64,000 bases of DNA from Pseudomonas sp. S30 (lineage in GTDB: Bacteria > Pseudomonadota > Gammaproteobacteria > Pseudomonadales > Pseudomonadaceae): positions 142,083 through 206,082 of the forward strand of contig NZ_JACVTO010000010.1 in assembly GCF_016518545.1 (NCBI RefSeq). The letters run 5' to 3'. A program made the translations under genes and the position numbers. The notes beneath the pieces were generated by a model. The model did not search any database. It saw only the letters and a program-made list of their open reading frames with translations, and was not told the DNA's origin. Of this stretch, positions 60,143-64,000 are shown piece by piece. Within the stretch, counting starts at the first letter, position 1. The number at the start of each line of letters is the position of its first letter.

Positions 60143-62287
60143 TCATACCCGGAACGGGTCCATCAGCGCTTGCTGCTGATTGGCCAGGCTGTTCAGGGTC
60201 TGGCTGACCCGCGCCGACTCGTTGGCCTGGCTCGACAGCGATTCGGTGACGTCACGGATGGTCGCCACGTTGCTGTTGATCTCCTCGGCCACCGCGCTCT
60301 GCTCTTCGGCTGCCGAGGCGATCTGCAGATTCATGTCGGTGATCACCGTCACCGCCTGGCCGATGCGCTGCAAGGCACTGACGGCCTGGCCGACCTGGTC
60401 GACACCGCCCTGAGCCTGGCGGTGGCTGCTGTCCATCGCGCCGACCACATCGCGGGTGCCGACCTGCAGCGACTCGATCACCTGACGGGTTTCCTCAACC
60501 GACTCCTGGGTGCGTCGGGCCAGGTTGCGCACTTCGTCGGCGACCACGGCGAAGCCGCGTCCGGCCTCGCCGGCACGGGCCGCCTCGATGGCTGCGTTGA
60601 GTGCGAGCAGGTTGGTCTGCTCGGCGATGGAGCGGATGACCTCCAGCACCGAGCCGATCTTCTCGCTGTTCTGCGCCAGGCCCTCGACCTCGGCCATGGC
60701 ACGGCTCATCTCGCTGGCCAGGGCGCCAATACCCTGGGTGGTCTGCTCGATCACCGCCAGGCCCTGGCGTGTGGCCTGATCGGCCTCGCGTGCCGCCTGG
60801 GCCGCCTGGGCGGCGCTGCGGGCGACGTCCTGGGCCGTGGCGCTCATCTCATGGGAGGCGGTGGCCACCTGATCGACCTGGCGGTATTGCTGCTCCATCC
60901 CAGCGCTGGTCTGGCTGGCGATGGCGGCGGATTGGTCGGCGGTGGTGCGCGCGGCCTGCACCGAGCGCTTGACCTCGGCGATGGTCGGCTGCAGCTTGTC
61001 CAGGAAGCGGTTGAACCAGCCGGTCAGTTGGCCCAGTTCGTCGCGCTTGTCGTAGGTCAGGCGGCGGGTCAGGTCGCCTTCGCCGCTGGCGATGTCTTCG
61101 AGCATGGCCGCCACGCCGAGGATCGGCCGCGTCACGCCACGCGCCATCAGCCAGACCGCGAGCAGCCCGGCCAGGGCGGCGCCCAGGCCCAGGGCCAGTT
61201 CCATCAGCGTCCCGCTGGCGTTCATGGCGTCGAGCTGCTGCTCGAGCGCGTCGGCTGGCCCGGTCAGGGCGCTCTGCGGTGCGTCGAGCACCACGCCCCA
61301 TGGCTTGCCACCGGGGATGGGTGCGAAGGCCGCCAGCACTTTCAGGCGTTTCTCGCCTTGCACCACCTGCAACTTGCCGTCCGCCAGCTTGCGCACCAGC
61401 TCCGCGCCCTGGCGGGTATCGACCTGGTCGAAGCGCTTGGCCAGTTGGCTGGCGTCGGGGCTGTAGCCCGCCAGCAGGCCGGCCGGGCTGAGAATACCGA
61501 TGCGGGTACGGCCCTCGTACAGCTCGCGGCTGGCGTTCTCGCTAAGCGCTTGCAGGCTGTCGAGATTGGTGTCGATCGACAGGGTGGCGATCACCTTGCC
61601 GTCCACCGCCAGCGGGAACACGATGCTGGTCATCAGCACCTGCTGGCCGGCGATTTCATAGAAGTACGGCTCCACCACGCAGACCTTGCCGGTGCTGCGC
61701 GGGCAGGTCCACCAGGTGTTGGCCGGTTCGCCGCTGGGGCCGTTGGAGGTGTCGGCGATGTCGCGTTCAGGCAAAGCCATGGCGGTCAGTTGCCCGACCT
61801 TGGGTTGCGACCAGTACAGGGCGAAGCGTCCGGCCTCGTTGCTGCCCAGCTCGGCCTGGCCCGCGAACAGGCTGTCCTTGCCGTCCAGCGCATTGGGCTC
61901 GAAGGTCAGCGACAGGCCGAGCAGGTCAGGGTTGGCCTGCAGCGCCGCCTGCACCTGGGCGGTGAGGTCCTGGCGCAGATCGAAGGCGTCGATGAAGCGC
62001 TTTTCGGCCTGCTCGCGCAGGAACAGCACCTGGCGGGAGAAACCGGCACCGTACTGATAGGCGTCCATGAACTGGCGCCGAATGCGCTGGGCCTGGACCT
62101 CGCCCTGGGCCTCGATGCGGGCCTGGGCCGACTCGGTGAGCATCTGCGTGCTGCGGGTCTTGACCAGCGCCGAGCTGTGCTGCATGCGGTACAACGACAG
62201 GCCGACGAGGAGGGTGACGATACTGGCCAGGCAGAGCCCGGCGAGCAGGGTGATCTTCCATTGGATGGACAGTTGACGCAACGGCAT
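60143..62287 (-). CDS. Methyl-accepting chemotaxis protein with dCache domain
   Basis: A 714-residue chemoreceptor: first helix about 10-32, a large periplasmic double-Cache domain (about 35-350), second helix ([24 protein letters not shown]), HAMP ([25 protein letters not shown]) and the signalling hairpin ([47 protein letters not shown]). A cysteine pair eight residues apart ([18 protein letters not shown]) in the sensor domain may form a disulfide. No C-terminal CheR-docking pentapeptide is present. A sigma-28 promoter precedes it. The ligand is unknown; the neighbours suggest a sugar acid or other organic acid. Confidence 0.93.
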   Translation of the reverse strand: MPLRQLSIQWKITLLAGLCLASIVTLLVGLSLYRMQHSSALVKTRSTQMLTESAQARIEAQGEVQAQRIRRQFMDAYQYGAGFSRQVLFLREQAEKRFIDAFDLRQDLTAQVQAALQANPDLLGLSLTFEPNALDGKDSLFAGQAELGSNEAGRFALYWSQPKVGQLTAMALPERDIADTSNGPSGEPANTWWTCPRSTGKVCVVEPYFYEIAGQQVLMTSIVFPLAVDGKVIATLSIDTNLDSLQALSENASRELYEGRTRIGILSPAGLLAGYSPDASQLAKRFDQVDTRQGAELVRKLADGKLQVVQGEKRLKVLAAFAPIPGGKPWGVVLDAPQSALTGPADALEQQLDAMNASGTLMELALGLGAALAGLLAVWLMARGVTRPILGVAAMLEDIASGEGDLTRRLTYDKRDELGQLTGWFNRFLDKLQPTIAEVKRSVQAARTTADQSAAIASQTSAGMEQQYRQVDQVATASHEMSATAQDVARSAAQAAQAAREADQATRQGLAVIEQTTQGIGALASEMSRAMAEVEGLAQNSEKIGSVLEVIRSIAEQTNLLALNAAIEAARAGEAGRGFAVVADEVRNLARRTQESVEETRQVIESLQVGTRDVVGAMDSSHRQAQGGVDQVGQAVSALQRIGQAVTVITDMNLQIASAAEEQSAVAEEINSNVATIRDVTESLSSQANESARVSQTLNSLANQQQALMDPFRV

Positions 62288-62327
62288 GGGGGCGTCCCTT
62301 GTGGTGACGAAGCGGGGTTCGCCGACT

Positions 62328-62354
62328 GTGTCGGCGTGCGCGGCGTTTTCTTTA
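62328..62354 (-). promoter_or_regulatory. FliA (sigma-28) promoter of the chemoreceptor gene
   Basis: On the minus strand TAAA (62351-62354), exactly 15 bases, then GCCGACAC (62328-62335). The consensus is TAAA-N15-GCCGATAA; the six mismatch-prone positions agree except for the last three, two of which differ. Start of transcription would be near 62320, about 33 bases ahead of the ATG. Confidence 0.7.
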
Positions 62355-62570
62355 TGTCTGCGGGTCGGCCAGACCTGTGACGCTGCACGGCCAGGTGCAA
62401 GGGCTGGTTGGCGCAAATGCCCTGACTCGGCAGTTTTGACATCCAGGGCGCGGTGCTTCAGAGTGTGCGCCCTCAAGAATCACCCCATCCCTTTCGCTCC
62501 GGCCGCTGCCTTGCGCAGCCCGTCGCCGGACGCTGGCTATTGGTCTGTCGTCAACGAGGTATTGCACACC

Positions 62571-63890
62571 ATGAATGCAGTGATTGCCGCGGTCGGTATC
62601 ATGCTGGTACTGAGCCTGTCCCGCGTGCATGTGGTCATCGCCCTGATCGTCGGGGCCCTGACCGGAGGGTTGGTCGGCGGCCTGGGTATCGAAGGGACGC
62701 TCGCGGCGTTCAATGGCGGGCTGGGCGGCGGCGCCCCGGTGGCGTTGTCCTACGCGCTGCTAGGCGCTTTCGCCGTGGCCATCGCCAAGTCGGGCCTGGC
62801 CCATGCGCTGGCCGATCGTGCGCTGGCGATGATCGACCGTCAGGGTCATGGGCACAACGGTACGCTGAAGTGGCTGCTGATCGGCCTGATGCTGGTGGTG
62901 GCGGTGTCGTCGCAGAACGTGCTGCCCATCCACATCGCCTTCATTCCGCTGCTGGTGCCGCCGCTGCTGTACGTGCTGACCCGCTTGCGCATCGATCGAC
63001 GGCTGATTGCCTGCGTGATCACCTTCGGCCTGATCACGCCGTACATCTTCCTGCCGGTGGGCTTCGGCAACATTTTCCTCAATCAGATCCTGCTCGCCAA
63101 CGTGAGCCGCGCGGGAGTGGACGTCAGCGAGGTGAACGTCACCCACGCCATGGCCATCCCGGCCGCGGGCATGCTGGTGGGGCTGCTGCTGGCGGTGTTC
63201 GTGAGTTACCGACGCAAGCGCGACTACGATCTGGCGAAAATCGAAGAGGTCGAGCAGGTCAGCGTGCGCTACAACCCGGTGACGTTGCTGGTGGCAGGGG
63301 TGGCGATCGCCTCGGCCTTCATCATCCAGCTGTGGCTGGATTCGATGATCATCGGGGCGATGGTCGGTTTCGTGATCTTTTCACTGTCGGGGATCGTGCG
63401 CTGGAAGGACACCGACGACCTGTTCACCGAGGGGATGAAGATGATGGCGATGATCGGCTTCATCATGATCGCCGCCTCGGGGTTCGCCGAGGTGATGAAG
63501 GCCACCGGTGAGGTCAGGAGCCTGGTGGAGACGGCGGCGCAGTGGATCGACCATAGCAAGGGGGTCGGGGCGTTGCTCATGCTGTTGGTGGGGTTGCTGG
63601 TGACCATGGGTATTGGATCGTCGTTTTCGACGGTGCCTATTCTGGCGGCGATCTTCGTGCCGTTGTGTGTGCAGCTGGGGTTCGATCCGTTGGCCACGGT
63701 GTGCATCGTGGGGACTGCGGGGGCTCTGGGGGATGCCGGGTCGCCGGCGTCCGATTCTACGTTGGGGCCGACTTCGGGGTTGAATGTGGATGGGCAGCAT
63801 CATCATATCTGGGATACGGTGGTGCCTACTTTCATTCATTACAACTTGCCGTTGTTGGGGTTTGGGTGGGTGGCGGCCATGGTGCTTTGA
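62571..63890 (+). CDS. Na+/H+-antiporter-family permease
   Basis: A 439-residue inner-membrane protein with 11-12 hydrophobic segments. Family pieces are VHVVIALIVGALTGGLVGGLG, SSQNVLPIHIAFIPLLVPPLL, FGLITPYIFLPVGFGNIFLNQILL and GTAGALGDAGSPASDSTLGPTSGLN. Relatives are labelled Na+/H+ antiporters or amino-acid/organic-acid exchangers (YuiF-like), so the substrate is open. GAGGT lies 11 bases ahead of the ATG. The last 200 or so bases are unusually G/T-rich for this genome, with many GGG, GTG and TTG codons. Confidence 0.85.
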   Translation: MNAVIAAVGIMLVLSLSRVHVVIALIVGALTGGLVGGLGIEGTLAAFNGGLGGGAPVALSYALLGAFAVAIAKSGLAHALADRALAMIDRQGHGHNGTLKWLLIGLMLVVAVSSQNVLPIHIAFIPLLVPPLLYVLTRLRIDRRLIACVITFGLITPYIFLPVGFGNIFLNQILLANVSRAGVDVSEVNVTHAMAIPAAGMLVGLLLAVFVSYRRKRDYDLAKIEEVEQVSVRYNPVTLLVAGVAIASAFIIQLWLDSMIIGAMVGFVIFSLSGIVRWKDTDDLFTEGMKMMAMIGFIMIAASGFAEVMKATGEVRSLVETAAQWIDHSKGVGALLMLLVGLLVTMGIGSSFSTVPILAAIFVPLCVQLGFDPLATVCIVGTAGALGDAGSPASDSTLGPTSGLNVDGQHHHIWDTVVPTFIHYNLPLLGFGWVAAMVL

Positions 63891-64000
63891 CGGGGTTTCG
63901 GGTGGTTGGGTGGTTGGGTATTTAGGTGGTGTGAATATCCGTTTGCTTGGTTGACGCTGATTCACCTTTTCGCTCTTACAGCGACCTACTTTTTCTCTTG
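63891..64000. other. G/T-rich non-coding tail at the right edge
   Basis: The last 110 bases contain repeated GGTGGTTGGGTGGTTGGGT-type sequence and then an AT-richer stretch ending in CTTTTTCTCTTG. No gene start, RNA gene or terminator can be shown. The final 45 bases resemble a sequence found between genes in many Pseudomonas genomes, but this is from memory only. Confidence 0.35.

Overview
The window is GC-rich (visibly around 65%) chromosomal DNA of a fluorescent Pseudomonas, most likely of the P. putida / P. entomophila group. The reasons are the codon use, a PvdS-type iron-starvation promoter ahead of an MbtH gene, the neighbour pair mcpP-like chemoreceptor / uppP (as I remember it from P. 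putida KT2440), azoR, a PACE efflux gene, and a DUF6543/LRR toxin of the kind common in this genus. I see no rRNA, tRNA, CRISPR array, prophage or complete insertion sequence. Two copies of one small inverted-repeat element (MITE-like) are present.

Layout. 1-3.8 kb: EcsC-like protein (cut by the left edge), a DUF7673-like protein, the pyoverdine accessory pair MbtH + type II thioesterase, an isochorismatase-fold hydrolase and a DUF1615 lipoprotein. 3.8-7.9 kb: an EmrAB-OMF tripartite drug-efflux operon. 8.0-10.1 kb: AraC regulator and DHA1 exporter, with a perfect 20-bp palindrome beside the regulator's start. 10.3-11.4 kb: pnuC plus a NadR-type kinase for nicotinamide riboside salvage. 11.5-14.6 kb: two convergent, paralogous secreted proteins. 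14.8-18.1 kb: McpP-like chemoreceptor, MITE copy 1, uppP and a DUF1294 protein. 18.1-24.4 kb: YjbR and LysR genes, then an apparently Zur-controlled operon (39-aa membrane peptide, metal ABC transporter, zinc amidase), then azoR. 24.4-31.9 kb: alpha/beta hydrolase, PACE exporter, ilvA with a leader-peptide attenuator, an Fe-alcohol dehydrogenase with an Anr-like box, an unknown protein and a GAPN-like aldehyde dehydrogenase.

32.1-54.0 kb: a large minus-strand exopolysaccharide locus of 16 closely packed genes read from ugd (54.0 kb) down to a ChbG-like deacetylase (36.0 kb). It is followed by a 1269-residue DUF6543/LRR protein that seems to lack the catalytic part of an NEL ubiquitin ligase. 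The cluster makes UDP-glucuronate/galacturonate, starts the repeat unit on undecaprenyl phosphate, adds sugars, flips and polymerises (Wzx/Wzy logic) and exports through Wza/Wzc-type proteins; two acyltransferases, two deacetylases and a glycosidase-like protein decorate or trim it. A divergent membrane sulfatase/phosphotransferase-like gene shares the 380-bp control region, which contains a FleQ-box-like site.

56-64 kb: a sugar-acid module (ACS-family permease, CdaR-type regulator, glycerate kinase) with MITE copy 2 supplying the regulator's stop codon, a dCache chemoreceptor with a clear sigma-28 promoter, and an Na+/H+-antiporter-family permease. The most interesting signals are the ilvA attenuator, the Zur-like operon, the MITE pair, the duplicated-domain secreted paralogues, and the LRR effector-like protein beside the exopolysaccharide operon.
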